A DNA stretch of 64,000 nt, from IMG/VR virus record IMGVR_UViG_3300031754_000001, positions 62,001 through 126,000 of that record. The stretch is one strand, 5' to 3'. Of this stretch, positions 9,884 to 18,227 are shown piece by piece. Both the position numbers and the translations under genes were made by a program. The notes under the pieces are model-generated. The model was not told the DNA's origin, ran no database searches, and saw only the letters and a list, made by a program, of their open reading frames with translations. Source of the stretch: a virus. The stretch's first letter is position 1; every line of letters begins with the position of its first letter.

Positions 9884-10735
9884 ATGGCTGACGGCGAGGA
9901 CGAGCGCGCGTACGGCGGCGGTCCCGGGCGCACTCCCGGCGGCGGCTGGGTGCCCGTCCCCGACCCGACCACGCTCACCACCGAGGCAGTCGAGCGGGCC
10001 ACCGGGGTATTCCGGCGAGAGCTGCAGGCGCTCCGCGAGACCCTGGAAACCCGGCTGGACGCCGCCGACGCCGACCGCACCCGGATCTGGGAACGGCTCC
10101 GGGACCTGCCGGCCCTGTACGAGGTCGCCGCCTCTCATCTCCGGGATGAGATGATCCAGCGGGACGAGCACACCCGCGAGGTCATCACCCAGCGACTCAA
10201 CGACCTGGACGCCGCCGCCTCCGTTGCCGCCGGGCACATCGAGAAGATCCCCGTCGACCTGACCGGGGACTTCCGCAAGGCCCTGCACGCCGAACGAGAG
10301 TACCTGACCAGCCAGCTGGATATCGTCCGCGCGATCATGACCGAGAAATTCACCGCGGTCGACGGCCGGTTCGGGGAGTCCAAGGTAGCCGTGGATGCGG
10401 CGTTCTCCGCGGCGAAGGAAGCGGTAGCCGAGCAGAACAGGAGCAATGACCGGGCCATCACCATCGCCCAGTCCGGGACGAAAGAACAGCTCACCGCGCT
10501 GAGCAGCGTGACCGATGCCGGCCTGGGCGCGCTGACAGACAAGATCACCGACGCGCGGGACCGGCTGACCGCGATCGAGAACCTGACCCGGGGCATTAAG
10601 GAGGCCGGCGGGGAGGGCCGCGAGAGCCGCACAGAGCAGAAGCTGGGCACCGCCCAGGTCCTGCAGACGGCGGCCCTGATCATCGTGGGCCTCGGCGTCG
10701 TCATCTCGGTTATCGCCCTGATACTCCATAAGTGA
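9884..10735 (+). CDS. coiled-coil protein with C-terminal membrane anchor
   Basis: 283 residues. The start is ATG 9884 after AGGGGAGCGGGCG; the frame is open further upstream but overlaps the previous gene. After a Pro/Gly-rich N-terminus almost the whole protein is heptad-rich helix. It includes KEAVAEQNRSNDRAI, an element that recurs in actinophage coiled-coil membrane proteins near the lysis genes. One membrane helix (about 258-281) ends the chain. It may be a lysis accessory or tail-anchored structural protein. Confidence 0.8.
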   Translation: MADGEDERAYGGGPGRTPGGGWVPVPDPTTLTTEAVERATGVFRRELQALRETLETRLDAADADRTRIWERLRDLPALYEVAASHLRDEMIQRDEHTREVITQRLNDLDAAASVAAGHIEKIPVDLTGDFRKALHAEREYLTSQLDIVRAIMTEKFTAVDGRFGESKVAVDAAFSAAKEAVAEQNRSNDRAITIAQSGTKEQLTALSSVTDAGLGALTDKITDARDRLTAIENLTRGIKEAGGEGRESRTEQKLGTAQVLQTAALIIVGLGVVISVIALILHK

Positions 10736-10836
10736 GCACGGTCAGGTCCAGGTGTCACGCATAGTTACCAGTATCGCCGGCCAGCTCAGCGTATGATCAT
10801 GACCGGGTGACAACCTGGCAACCGGGAGGGATGCTG

Positions 10837-11151
10837 ATGGCTAAGCTGCCTGTCACGCTCCACCCGGTGACCAACCCGACCGGTTACATGGCCACGGCCA
10901 GCGCGGTCTACGCCGCCGCGGTCATGATCTACAACGCCCTTCACCATCACGGCGTCATCGACGTCCCGGTGATCATCGCGGCCGTCACCCTGGCCAGCTC
11001 GCTGCTGACTCACCAGGTCGTCACCCCGGTAGCCCTGCCGAGAGACGGCAACGGCAACCCGCTGGTACCCGCTCCCGCTGCCCCGGCTCTCCCAGCCGGC
11101 AGCGGGAGCGCCGCGGGCGTAGCCGGGGCGGCACCGAGCGCGCAGCCATGA
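10837..11151 (+). CDS. putative holin-like membrane protein
   Basis: 104 residues from ATG 10837, placed after GGGAGGG; ATG 10831 and GTG 10807 are alternatives. Two hydrophobic segments (about 17-33 and 43-60) flank a HHHG turn, followed by a polar Pro/Ala-rich tail. Small size, two helices, a charged tail and a place beside cell-wall enzymes fit a holin, but holins are too diverse for sequence proof. Confidence 0.65.
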   Translation: MAKLPVTLHPVTNPTGYMATASAVYAAAVMIYNALHHHGVIDVPVIIAAVTLASSLLTHQVVTPVALPRDGNGNPLVPAPAAPALPAGSGSAAGVAGAAPSAQP

Positions 11152-11318
11152 CCATGACCCGGCAGGAGTTCGAGGCTTACTGGGCCGTCAATTCCGGGCT
11201 CACTGTCTCTGCCGTCCGGGAACTGGGATTCCATGCCGAGTCCTGTGATTGCGGCGATAGCACGTGCCTGGGTTGGGTGATGACCCACTATCAGGAATCC
11301 GCACGGAGGATAACGTGA
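11148..11318 (+). CDS. small Cys-containing protein
   Basis: 56 residues. It overlaps the stop of the holin candidate by 4 nt (ATGA) and the start of the next gene by 4 nt (GTGA), which supports it as a real gene. CDCGDSTC is a probable metal-binding cluster. No family recognised; it sits inside the lysis cassette. Confidence 0.65.
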   Translation: MTMTRQEFEAYWAVNSGLTVSAVRELGFHAESCDCGDSTCLGWVMTHYQESARRIT

Positions 11319-11896
11319 ACACGCCCGTCAGCACCCTGCAGCCCGGAATTTTCGGGGTTAGTCACGGATCCGGGCTGGGCGGCATGGTCATCCGGGACGC
11401 CACCGGCAGCTGGGCCGGGCACGCCTTCCTGTACCTGGGCAACGGCATGATGGTGGAAGGCGCCCCGCCCGAGGCCCGGATCGTGCCGGCGGGTAAGTAC
11501 GATGACGCGATCTGGGCCTGGCGGATGTGGGATGAGCTGAAGACAGCCCGCGGCTGGACGGATGACGCCGGGACAGCAGCCCAGCTGGCTGTCGTCGCCC
11601 GCGGTCACGGCCTGGTCGGAACCGGGTACGACTGGCCTGCTTACATCGGCTTCGCCGCCGAGGTCGCGCACCTGCGTAATGGCGTTCAGCTTGACCCGGC
11701 GTTCTCCCACGACAGTTACCGGGTGTGCAGCGCGCTGGTCGCGGACGCGGAGGAGTTCGGCGGCGTGCCGCTCAATTTCGTGCCCGAGGACGGTCCCGGG
11801 CTGATCGCCAGTCCCGGCACCCGGGTGGCCATGCCAGTCAATCTCGTTGCCCCGGGCATGCTGCTCGGAATAGCACAGCGTAATGACTGGTGCTGA
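11315..11896 (+). CDS. papain-like (circularly permuted NlpC/P60-type) peptidase candidate
   Basis: 193 residues from GTG 11315, preceded by GGAGGATAAC. His36 in AGHAFLYLG comes before Cys138 in YRVCSALV, the order seen in YiiX-like permuted papain folds rather than classical NlpC/P60. There is no signal peptide, so export would need the holin. Its place behind the holin candidate suggests an endolysin; substrate and activity are inferred. Confidence 0.65.
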   Translation: MNTPVSTLQPGIFGVSHGSGLGGMVIRDATGSWAGHAFLYLGNGMMVEGAPPEARIVPAGKYDDAIWAWRMWDELKTARGWTDDAGTAAQLAVVARGHGLVGTGYDWPAYIGFAAEVAHLRNGVQLDPAFSHDSYRVCSALVADAEEFGGVPLNFVPEDGPGLIASPGTRVAMPVNLVAPGMLLGIAQRNDWC

Positions 11897-11947
11897 ACTG
11901 GGCGTAATCCCTGACGGCCCGGGGCGGTCATGCTACGTTCGGAAAGC

Positions 11948-12214
11948 ATGACCACTGCTAACGGAACCGATCCGGTCACCGGCCCGCTGAAAATCCTTCT
12001 CGGCAGCACTGATTCAGAGCTGTCTACCAGGGATATTGCCCGGCAGCTGCACGTCAGCCAGACGACCATCGTCCGGCGGCTAGAGCAGGCCCGGCAGATC
12101 TGGGACCGCACCCGGCGGCGAGATTTCTGGCGAGACGTGATGTATGCCCTGCTCACGGTATCCGCGGTCATCGCCGCGGTGTCGCTGGCCGTGATAGCGG
12201 CGACTCAGCCCTGA
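11948..12214 (+). CDS. HTH protein with C-terminal membrane helix
   Basis: 88 residues from ATG 11948. Residues about 28-58 form a clear helix-turn-helix (ELSTRDIARQLHVSQTTIVR) and about 65-85 form one membrane helix, so the DNA-binding domain would be held at the cytoplasmic membrane face. Lying between two cell-wall enzyme genes, it could regulate the lysis cassette or link DNA to the membrane. The domain order is seen; the role is inferred. Confidence 0.7.
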   Translation: MTTANGTDPVTGPLKILLGSTDSELSTRDIARQLHVSQTTIVRRLEQARQIWDRTRRRDFWRDVMYALLTVSAVIAAVSLAVIAATQP

Positions 12215-12329
12215 CTCAGGAGCGCATTTTCCGCGGTTCATCCCGGCCGTAAATAGGTTCAGCGCCGTTATTGCCCGGCGAGACCGGCGCGTGCCAGGCT
12301 TCCCGGCGTCGCCACTGCCGGGAGATCAC

Positions 12330-13229
12330 ATGCGCCATTGCGCCGCGGGCCGTCACGCACGGTACCGCACACCCACGTCATTCCCGTCCTCGCTGATCGC
12401 CGCCATGGCCGCGCTCGCGATGGTCCTCGCGATCGGGAGCGCAACCGGTACCTTCGCCTCGGCGGGTGCCCGGCCGCTCGCCGCGCTTGCCGTCCGGGCA
12501 CCGGAGACCAGCAGTGGCGTGAGCGCGGCCATGGCCAGGACCCGTATCACCCAGATGACGATGGCGGCCAGGATAGTCGCCGGGGCCGCCACTGCCGCGC
12601 AGGCCGCCGCGCGTACGTACACGGTCCGGGCCGGCGACACCCTGTCCGGCATCGCGGTGCGGCTGTGCGGCCCGGCTAACGACTGGACGGGCATCTACGC
12701 TGCCAGCAGGGCCGTGATCGGCGCGGACCCGAACCTGATTACCGCCGGGCAGCGGCTTACCGTCCGGTGCACCGATCCGCCCGCCCTGCTGCGCCTGGGC
12801 CGCAATCCCGCCCGGCATGCCGTTTCCGGGACTGCCGTCATCCGGGCCGGCCGTTACGGCCATCCGTACTACTGCGGCGACGGCGACGGCGACGGGTGGG
12901 ACAGGCCCTGCCGCGGCACCGCGCCCGCTGTCACGGTCCGGCCCGCCGGGATCATCTCCTACAGCGGCACCTATTCTTACGCCGGCCTGGAAGCACTCTG
13001 GGAGTCAGCCGGCGGCCCGGACTGGGCAGCACCGCATGCCGCGGAAATCGCCGACTGCGAATCCGGCGGCCGGGTTAACGCGTATAACCCGAGCGGCGCG
13101 ACCGGTCTCTGGCAGATCCTCGGCTCCGTCGTTGCCGGAAGCCTGTATAACCCGTACGTCAACGCGCTCAACGCAGTCGCGAAATTCCGGGCTAGCGGTG
13201 ACACCTTCGCGCAGTGGGTGTGCCAGTGA
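12330..13229 (+). CDS. secreted LysM / lysozyme-like wall hydrolase
   Basis: 299 residues from ATG 12330 after GGGAGATCAC. A signal-type hydrophobic stretch lies at about 20-43. A LysM domain (about 97-145, YTVRAGDTLSGIA) should bind peptidoglycan. An excalibur-like Ca-binding segment follows at 181-194 (CGDGDGDGWDRPC), then a lysozyme/SLT-like domain with Glu244 in ADCESGG and the NPSGATGLWQI element. The same catalytic motif occurs in the tape measure protein. Probably a peptidoglycan glycosidase exported by the host secretion system. Confidence 0.8.
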   Translation: MRHCAAGRHARYRTPTSFPSSLIAAMAALAMVLAIGSATGTFASAGARPLAALAVRAPETSSGVSAAMARTRITQMTMAARIVAGAATAAQAAARTYTVRAGDTLSGIAVRLCGPANDWTGIYAASRAVIGADPNLITAGQRLTVRCTDPPALLRLGRNPARHAVSGTAVIRAGRYGHPYYCGDGDGDGWDRPCRGTAPAVTVRPAGIISYSGTYSYAGLEALWESAGGPDWAAPHAAEIADCESGGRVNAYNPSGATGLWQILGSVVAGSLYNPYVNALNAVAKFRASGDTFAQWVCQ

Positions 13230-13738
13230 GTGCTGAGACGATGCCTGCTGGCACGACATCCGCACAGCGGGTGATCCCCCGCGTCGTGACCGTTCTCCTG
13301 CTGATCATCGCAGGACTCGCGGTCATCCCGTCGCTTGCGGTGCCGGCACAGGCGAGCACCCGGTACGTCGGGGCGCGCATCCTGGACCAGGCCGAGACCC
13401 GGCTCAATGACCCGTACAGCTACGGCTCGGCCGGTCCCTACTACTTCGACTGCAGCGGGCTGGTGGACTGGTCAGCCGTCTCCGTCGGGGAGCGGAACTG
13501 GCCCCGCGACACGTACGGCATCGCCGCCCAGATCGGGTACCGGTTCGTGCTCACCTCGCACCCGGTCCGCGGTGACCTGGCGCTGTGGGGCACCGTACGG
13601 GCGCCGTACCACGTGGAGATCGTGACGGCGTGGAGCGGATGGACATTCGGCGCTGAAACGTCAACATGGGCCGGCCGGGTGACATGGCATTCCAGCGCGT
13701 GGTTCCCGCCGTCGTTCTACCTGCACATCCTCTGGTGA
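13226..13738 (+). CDS. secreted NlpC/P60-type endopeptidase
   Basis: 170 residues from GTG 13226, overlapping the previous stop by 4 nt (GTGA). A signal peptide or anchor spans about 19-43, ending PAQAS. The NlpC/P60 core has Cys76 (FDCSGLVDW) and His129 (PYHVEIVTA). Co-translation with the LysM hydrolase suggests the pair cleave peptide and glycan bonds of the same wall. It is the last gene of the plus-strand late block. Confidence 0.8.
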   Translation: MSAETMPAGTTSAQRVIPRVVTVLLLIIAGLAVIPSLAVPAQASTRYVGARILDQAETRLNDPYSYGSAGPYYFDCSGLVDWSAVSVGERNWPRDTYGIAAQIGYRFVLTSHPVRGDLALWGTVRAPYHVEIVTAWSGWTFGAETSTWAGRVTWHSSAWFPPSFYLHILW

Positions 13739-13741
13739 GCC

Positions 13742-13783
13742 GCGGAGTGCGGTCTGGCCCCCCGCTTACGGGCCGCGCTCCGC
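13742..13783 (+). terminator. stem-loop after the lysis cassette
   Basis: An 11-bp stem (13742-13752 with 13773-13783, one G-U pair) starts 4 nt after the last stop. It lacks a T-tract, so it may be a weak terminator or an mRNA-end stabiliser. Confidence 0.5.
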
Positions 13784-13859
13784 ATCCAGTCGCGCGGTAG
13801 GCTGGCCGGGACACTATACAGAGTCCGGACCTGCCTAGCGCGGCAATGACAATGACGGA

Positions 13860-13890
13860 AGCCCCGTACCTCGGCCGGGTACGGGGCTTT
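13860..13890 (+). terminator. strong, potentially bidirectional terminator
   Basis: A perfect 11-bp stem (13860-13870 with 13878-13888) and 7-nt loop, followed by TTT on the plus strand and preceded by AA. It lies between the converging lysis cassette and VWA gene, so it could end transcription from both sides. Confidence 0.8.
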
Positions 13891-13902
13891 CGCCGTGCGC
13901 GG

Positions 13903-14637
13903 CTAGCCGACCAGGGTGATCAGGTCGGCGGCGATTTCCTCCGGGTCGGTCACCGAGTCGAACGAGACCACCTTGACGTGGCTCTTGCCGAACTTGTCCT
14001 GGGCCTGGTTCTTCCTCGCGCCCTCCTGGTAGGCCGCCACGGTGGCGTCGTGCCTCTGCCCGTGCCCGACGATCGCGACCGCGAACACGCACTTGGCGGT
14101 GGCCTTCTCCAGGACTGGCTCGAACTCCATCCAGTCGTCGGCCTCGCCGTCCGTGAGCACGACGACCTCCATGACGGGCTGCTCGTCGGGGTCCCGGTCG
14201 CCGAACTCCTCGTCGTAGTCGGCGAGCGCCGCCTTCCAGGCCGGCATGATGTACGTCCGGCCGCCCCAGGCGATGGAGCTGAGCCGGCGCTCCAGGTTCG
14301 CGGAGTTCAGGTCGCCGATCTCCACATGGGTGTTGGCGAACCCGTGCGTCATCAGGCCGCCGCGCTCGTCGCTGCCCTCCGCCTGCTCGGCCGCCGCCTC
14401 GGAGTCCTCGGTCTCCAGGGAGCGCACGAGGATGCCGAGCGCGCCGATGACGATGGCCCGGCGGCTGCCCGGGTCCGGGAAATCGTGTCCGGCGTCGCTG
14501 GCGGCCGGCCAGTCCATGGACGTGGACAGGTCAAGCAGGAGAACGGGCTCCCTCTTGCGGTTAGCCGAGACGGCCGGGCCGATCTCGCTGCGCGGGGTGC
14601 GGGCGGGACCGCCGGTCTCGGTACGCGGTGCAGTCAT
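13903..14637 (-). CDS. von Willebrand factor A domain protein
   Basis: 244 residues from ATG 14637, preceded by GGAAAGGA; the frame is open further upstream, through the inverted repeats. The VWA fold is shown by the metal-site motif D36-L-S38-T-S40, a downstream Thr in GGRTYIMPAW and the aspartate of VVLTDGEADDW. The Cys content is very low and there is no export signal, so it is probably cytosolic, similar to TerY-like VWA proteins. VWA domains hold protein partners through a divalent metal. It is the last gene of a minus-strand block rich in membrane proteins and may be their soluble partner. Confidence 0.85.
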   Translation of the reverse strand: MTAPRTETGGPARTPRSEIGPAVSANRKREPVLLLDLSTSMDWPAASDAGHDFPDPGSRRAIVIGALGILVRSLETEDSEAAAEQAEGSDERGGLMTHGFANTHVEIGDLNSANLERRLSSIAWGGRTYIMPAWKAALADYDEEFGDRDPDEQPVMEVVVLTDGEADDWMEFEPVLEKATAKCVFAVAIVGHGQRHDATVAAYQEGARKNQAQDKFGKSHVKVVSFDSVTDPEEIAADLITLVG

Positions 14638-14655
14638 GATTCGTATCCTTTCCCC

Positions 14656-14771
14656 GGAGGACCGTCCTCCGGCACGTGCCAGCGTGGCCGTCCTGATCCG
14701 CGCTGGCACGTGCCGGGCTACGGTACCGCGGTGCGAGGCCCGTGCCAGTTCCGGCCAGGCACGGGCCTCGC
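14656..14771 (-). promoter_or_regulatory. three inverted repeats in the VWA gene leader
   Basis: The 138-bp gap upstream of the VWA start holds three perfect inverted repeats: a compact 7-bp one (14656-14670, GGAGGAC/GTCCTCC), a 14-bp one (14671-14684 with 14701-14714) and a 14-bp one (14733-14746 with 14758-14771). None has a T-tract in the minus direction. They may be operators or a structured leader. Confidence 0.55.
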
Positions 14772-14775
14772 GTCG

Positions 14776-15081
14776 TCATCCTGGCTGGTGCCCGTGCCGC
14801 CAGGCGGGGTGCCCGGGAACATCGAGCCCGGATTCGTACGCCTGTGCTGCCTGCTTCAGGTGGCCGGTGACACCCTCGGCAGCGCTAGGGACCGCATCGT
14901 ATGCGCCGCCGAGCTGGATAGCGTACAGCGCCGCCTGACGGGCAGCTGAGACCACCACGTCGTCGTGCTCCCACCGGGTGAGCACGACATTCCGGTCATC
15001 GACGGCGATGAGGTATGTCCAGTCCGTCCCATGAGCCACGGACCACCCGCCAGGATCATCCATCCAGTTCAGGGTGGTCAT
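14776..15081 (-). CDS. unknown 101-residue protein
   Basis: It overlaps the previous gene by 1 nt (TGATG), so translation is probably coupled. The first half is beta-like (WTYLIAVDDRNVVLTRW) and the second helical. There is no signal or membrane segment and no recognised family. Confidence 0.7.
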   Translation of the reverse strand: MTTLNWMDDPGGWSVAHGTDWTYLIAVDDRNVVLTRWEHDDVVVSAARQAALYAIQLGGAYDAVPSAAEGVTGHLKQAAQAYESGLDVPGHPAWRHGHQPG

Positions 15082-15431
15082 CAGTCCGTCCCCGCCCGCA
15101 CCCAGATCCGGCCTTCCGTGTCCGGGATGATGACCAGGCCACCGGACGGGATTAGCTCGATGGTGATGCCGTCCGCGTCGTTAGCCGAGGGGGTGACCTC
15201 GAACTTGCCCTGAAGGATCACGGTGCTGTCCTCCGGCAGCGCGATCTCGATGTCATCGGCCGACAGCCGGACATTAGTTTTCGTTTCCGCGTGCGTGCTG
15301 GCAGCCAGATCGAGCTGATCTCGCAATCTCCTGTTCCCCTCCGTCAGGTAGCGGTTATGCCGCTCCAGGCTGGCGATGTAATCCTTGACCCAGGCCTGGG
15401 AGATCTTCGCTATCCGCTCGGGCGTGACCAT
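15081..15431 (-). CDS. unknown coiled-coil/beta protein
   Basis: 116 residues, starting shortly after the stop of the large membrane protein. The N-terminal ~45 residues form an amphipathic helix with coiled-coil character (SLERHNRYLTEGNRRL). The rest is beta-rich and acidic. It is a possible soluble partner of the adjacent membrane proteins. No family recognised. Confidence 0.7.
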   Translation of the reverse strand: MVTPERIAKISQAWVKDYIASLERHNRYLTEGNRRLRDQLDLAASTHAETKTNVRLSADDIEIALPEDSTVILQGKFEVTPSANDADGITIELIPSGGLVIIPDTEGRIWVRAGTD

Positions 15432-15434
15432 TGA

Positions 15435-17339
15435 CTACGCCCCGGCCTTCACCAGCGGATGCTGGGCGTCGGCGAACGACTGGACCTGCTGCTGGCTATT
15501 GCCGGCGGTCACCCTGAGCACCCTGAACGTGACGGCATCACCGGCCTTCGCCAGGACGATGGCCGGCCCGGCCGCGCTAGTGCCCGTGTAGACCCTGGTG
15601 TAGTCCGGCTTCCCGCCCGCACCGCACAGGGTGAGATAGTAGACGGTGTTGCCGCCGGAGGTGTCCGGGTCCTTCTCGCACAGTTTCCCGGTGACGATCA
15701 CCTCGGCGGCCCCGGCTCCGGGTGCGTTGCCGTTGGCGTTTGCCTGGCCGGCCAGCTGGGTGAACAGGTTAGCCAGCGCCTGCGCCCGGGTGCTGCCGAA
15801 GACGGCGTTGGCCGCGGTCGCGGAGTAGGCGGGCACGAACCCGACCCCGGAGAAGGTGGGGTTGTCCGCCGGCGCCTCGCCGTTCCCGCACGGGTCACCG
15901 TTATCACCTTCCTGCTGGGTACTCGCATCGGCTTGCGCGCCGTTGTTCTTGGATGATTCGTAGCTGGCCATCCAGACCAGCGTGCCGTCGATGACGTGCA
16001 GGCTCATGTGCTCCGGGACCAGGTGGTTGGACCGGACGTTGCCTGCCCCGGTGCCCTGGGCGTTGCAGAAGGCCGACGCGACCGAGGTCTCGATACCCAT
16101 CGGGCCGGCCGGGCGGTAGATCTGCATGGCCCCGGTGGCGGAGTTCATCTCCACGATCCGGTAGACGGACGTCTCGGAGTTGAACGAGGTGAGCAGCATC
16201 CGCCAGGACGGGTTCTCGTTCCCGGTGTAGGTCAGGACGGGATCGCCGGAGACCTGGAACCGGTTGGCGTTGGTGCTGCCGATGCCCGGCCAGCCGCCCT
16301 GCGCGTACAGGCCGTACCAGTTCGCGATCTGCGCGGCCATGGCCTGGCTGTAAACCCGGTCCACCCAGGGCGCGTGCGCCGACAGCAGGTTGCTGCCGTG
16401 GCCCGGCAGGTCGTACCGGGCGATCACCCCGGTGTGCGCGTTGATCAGCAGCACGCCGACCGGCGCCATGAAGGTCTCGCCGAGCTGCGGCCGGAGCAGG
16501 GTGACCGTGAAGTACGGGTCGCCGGTCCCGTCCTGGATTTCCAGGGTCGGGTCGTCCAGGAGATACCCGGCGTAGCCGTGGTCACGCGCGTAGCGCAGCG
16601 GCTCGGAGCCCTGCCCGCCGGCCAGGCTGACGATCATGGAGTACTGGCCGTCATAGCGCTCTACCGGTTCCGCATTCGGGTCCTCGGCCGAGATCATGAT
16701 GTACCCGGGAACGATCCCGTGCAGCCGCTGCTTGTTGCCCGCGCCGTCGAACTCCAGCTGGAAGACGTACCACATCTTCCCGTCCACCCGCTGCAGGGTG
16801 GCCGGGCCGGGGTTCGTGTAGGTGGCGAAATTGCGGGTCGCCGCGATTCCCGAGGACATCGCCTGAGATGCCCGGGTCGCCGCCTCATCCGGGGTGACGG
16901 TCACCAGGTCGGCGGTAGAGCTGGCCGGCAGGGCATCGCCCGGTTCCTGGGTGACGGACACGATGCCGGACGCGGCCTTGTGCGCGTCATGCGGGCCGTT
17001 GACCCCGGCGACCCAGCCGGACCCGGAGGCGAGCACGGCCGCGAGCATGACGAACGGCGCCACGGACAGGCCGCCGGCAGCGCCATCGGCGATGGCCGCG
17101 ATGACCAGGGCGAGCACCAGGTCAGCGAAAATCAGGGGCAGCACCCCGAAAAGGGTCGCGGTCGGCAGGGCGAACCCGACGACCGGCCAGGTGACGATGA
17201 ACCCGGTGATGATCAGGTTCCCGAAGAAATTGACGGCTGCTGCGGTGCCGCCGTCGCCTTTCGACCTGGCGAGCGAGGACACAGCGGTGATGATGCCGAG
17301 GACGAGCCCGGCGATCAGCCCCGCGACGATTGCTGGCAT
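15435..17339 (-). CDS. large polytopic membrane protein with big extracytoplasmic domain
   Basis: 634 residues from ATG 17339 after AGGAGACACGCTC. Three or four hydrophobic helices occupy the first ~130 residues, followed by a ~500-residue soluble region rich in beta structure, Tyr/Trp and Asn. Elements such as GVLLINAHTGVIARYDLPGH recall PepSY-like folds, and WVDRVYSQAMAAQI marks the domain centre; both are weak resemblances. The C-terminal ~120 residues form another beta domain after a polar linker. Several Cys (for example in CGNGEAP, GKLCEKD and TLCGAGG) could form disulfides outside the membrane. It is the core of a membrane-associated operon of unknown function. Confidence 0.8.
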   Translation of the reverse strand: MPAIVAGLIAGLVLGIITAVSSLARSKGDGGTAAAVNFFGNLIITGFIVTWPVVGFALPTATLFGVLPLIFADLVLALVIAAIADGAAGGLSVAPFVMLAAVLASGSGWVAGVNGPHDAHKAASGIVSVTQEPGDALPASSTADLVTVTPDEAATRASQAMSSGIAATRNFATYTNPGPATLQRVDGKMWYVFQLEFDGAGNKQRLHGIVPGYIMISAEDPNAEPVERYDGQYSMIVSLAGGQGSEPLRYARDHGYAGYLLDDPTLEIQDGTGDPYFTVTLLRPQLGETFMAPVGVLLINAHTGVIARYDLPGHGSNLLSAHAPWVDRVYSQAMAAQIANWYGLYAQGGWPGIGSTNANRFQVSGDPVLTYTGNENPSWRMLLTSFNSETSVYRIVEMNSATGAMQIYRPAGPMGIETSVASAFCNAQGTGAGNVRSNHLVPEHMSLHVIDGTLVWMASYESSKNNGAQADASTQQEGDNGDPCGNGEAPADNPTFSGVGFVPAYSATAANAVFGSTRAQALANLFTQLAGQANANGNAPGAGAAEVIVTGKLCEKDPDTSGGNTVYYLTLCGAGGKPDYTRVYTGTSAAGPAIVLAKAGDAVTFRVLRVTAGNSQQQVQSFADAQHPLVKAGA

Positions 17340-17363
17340 GAGCGTGTCTCCTGTTCGTGGGTT

Positions 17364-18227
17364 CTAGAACGGCTTGCGCACGGCGATCGCGTGCGGTCCG
17401 GGCATGGACTGGACGGTGGCATCGCGGAGGACGCGGAGTACCACCTGGGGATTGCCGGAAAGGACGAACGGCTGGCCGACGCTGACGGTCCAGGTAGTCC
17501 CGTCGCTGTCGGTCACGTCCGCCTGGCCGCCGCTGACGGTGGCGGTAACGCTGCCCGTGGTGTCAGCCGCCCAGCCGGGATCTCCGGCCGGGATCGCCCA
17601 GGGCGCCGGGTAGTACAGGCCGTCCTGAAGCAGCACGAGCTGCGCCTGGCTGGTCCCGGCTGACGGGCTCGCCGCGGCCGGGACGTTCCAGTCGGCCCGG
17701 AACTGCTGCAGGCCGGTCAGCGGTCCCTGGGCCGGCTGCTGCGCCGGGTTCACCGGAGCCCCGGCCGCGGGCGGGCTGCCCTGACTGGAACCTGCTATCG
17801 CATGCCAGATGAGCACGCTGGCGCACAGGCTGACCGCGATGACCGCGAGCGTGATGACGACCTGCACCGCATGGCGGGCCAGCCAGGTACCGGATGACGG
17901 ATCCCGGCTAACTGAACTCTTCTCTAGCTGCCACCACTCACGGCCGTCCTGGAACCCGCCGATCACCGCGTCCAGCTCGGCGCGCTGGCTGTCCGTCAGC
18001 GGCGGGTTCGCCTCCCGGTACCCGATCAGCCAGAACCGCGCCCTGGCTTCCAGGTCCGCCGTGGCTCCCGGATGCGGGCCGCGGAACTGGGCGAGCAGCT
18101 GGCTCAGGGTCCTGCTGTCACTGTCCGGCAGGGCGACGGCCAGCCCGGCCGCCGTCCCGGTCTGATCCTGCTGCCACATCTCCACGCGGCGCAGGAAATC
18201 CAGCGCGGGGGTAGGTGATGCGCTCAC
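17364..18227 (-). CDS. single-pass membrane protein, unknown
   Basis: 287 residues from GTG 18227 (GGAGGAACCG upstream; 4-nt overlap with the previous stop). A helical cytosolic domain (~1-110), one membrane helix (~118-142), a Pro/Ala/Gln-rich linker and a beta-rich distal domain follow in order. The organisation resembles bitopic components of secretion or transfer machines, but no family is recognised. Its neighbours are all membrane-linked. Confidence 0.75.
   Translation of the reverse strand: MSASPTPALDFLRRVEMWQQDQTGTAAGLAVALPDSDSRTLSQLLAQFRGPHPGATADLEARARFWLIGYREANPPLTDSQRAELDAVIGGFQDGREWWQLEKSSVSRDPSSGTWLARHAVQVVITLAVIAVSLCASVLIWHAIAGSSQGSPPAAGAPVNPAQQPAQGPLTGLQQFRADWNVPAAASPSAGTSQAQLVLLQDGLYYPAPWAIPAGDPGWAADTTGSVTATVSGGQADVTDSDGTTWTVSVGQPFVLSGNPQVVLRVLRDATVQSMPGPHAIAVRKPF

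Noticed and set aside
15996-17663. Long plus-strand frame opposite the membrane protein genes
   Set aside because: Arg/Pro/His-rich translation typical of antisense reading of GC-rich genes; the minus-strand frame has coupled starts and membrane helices.
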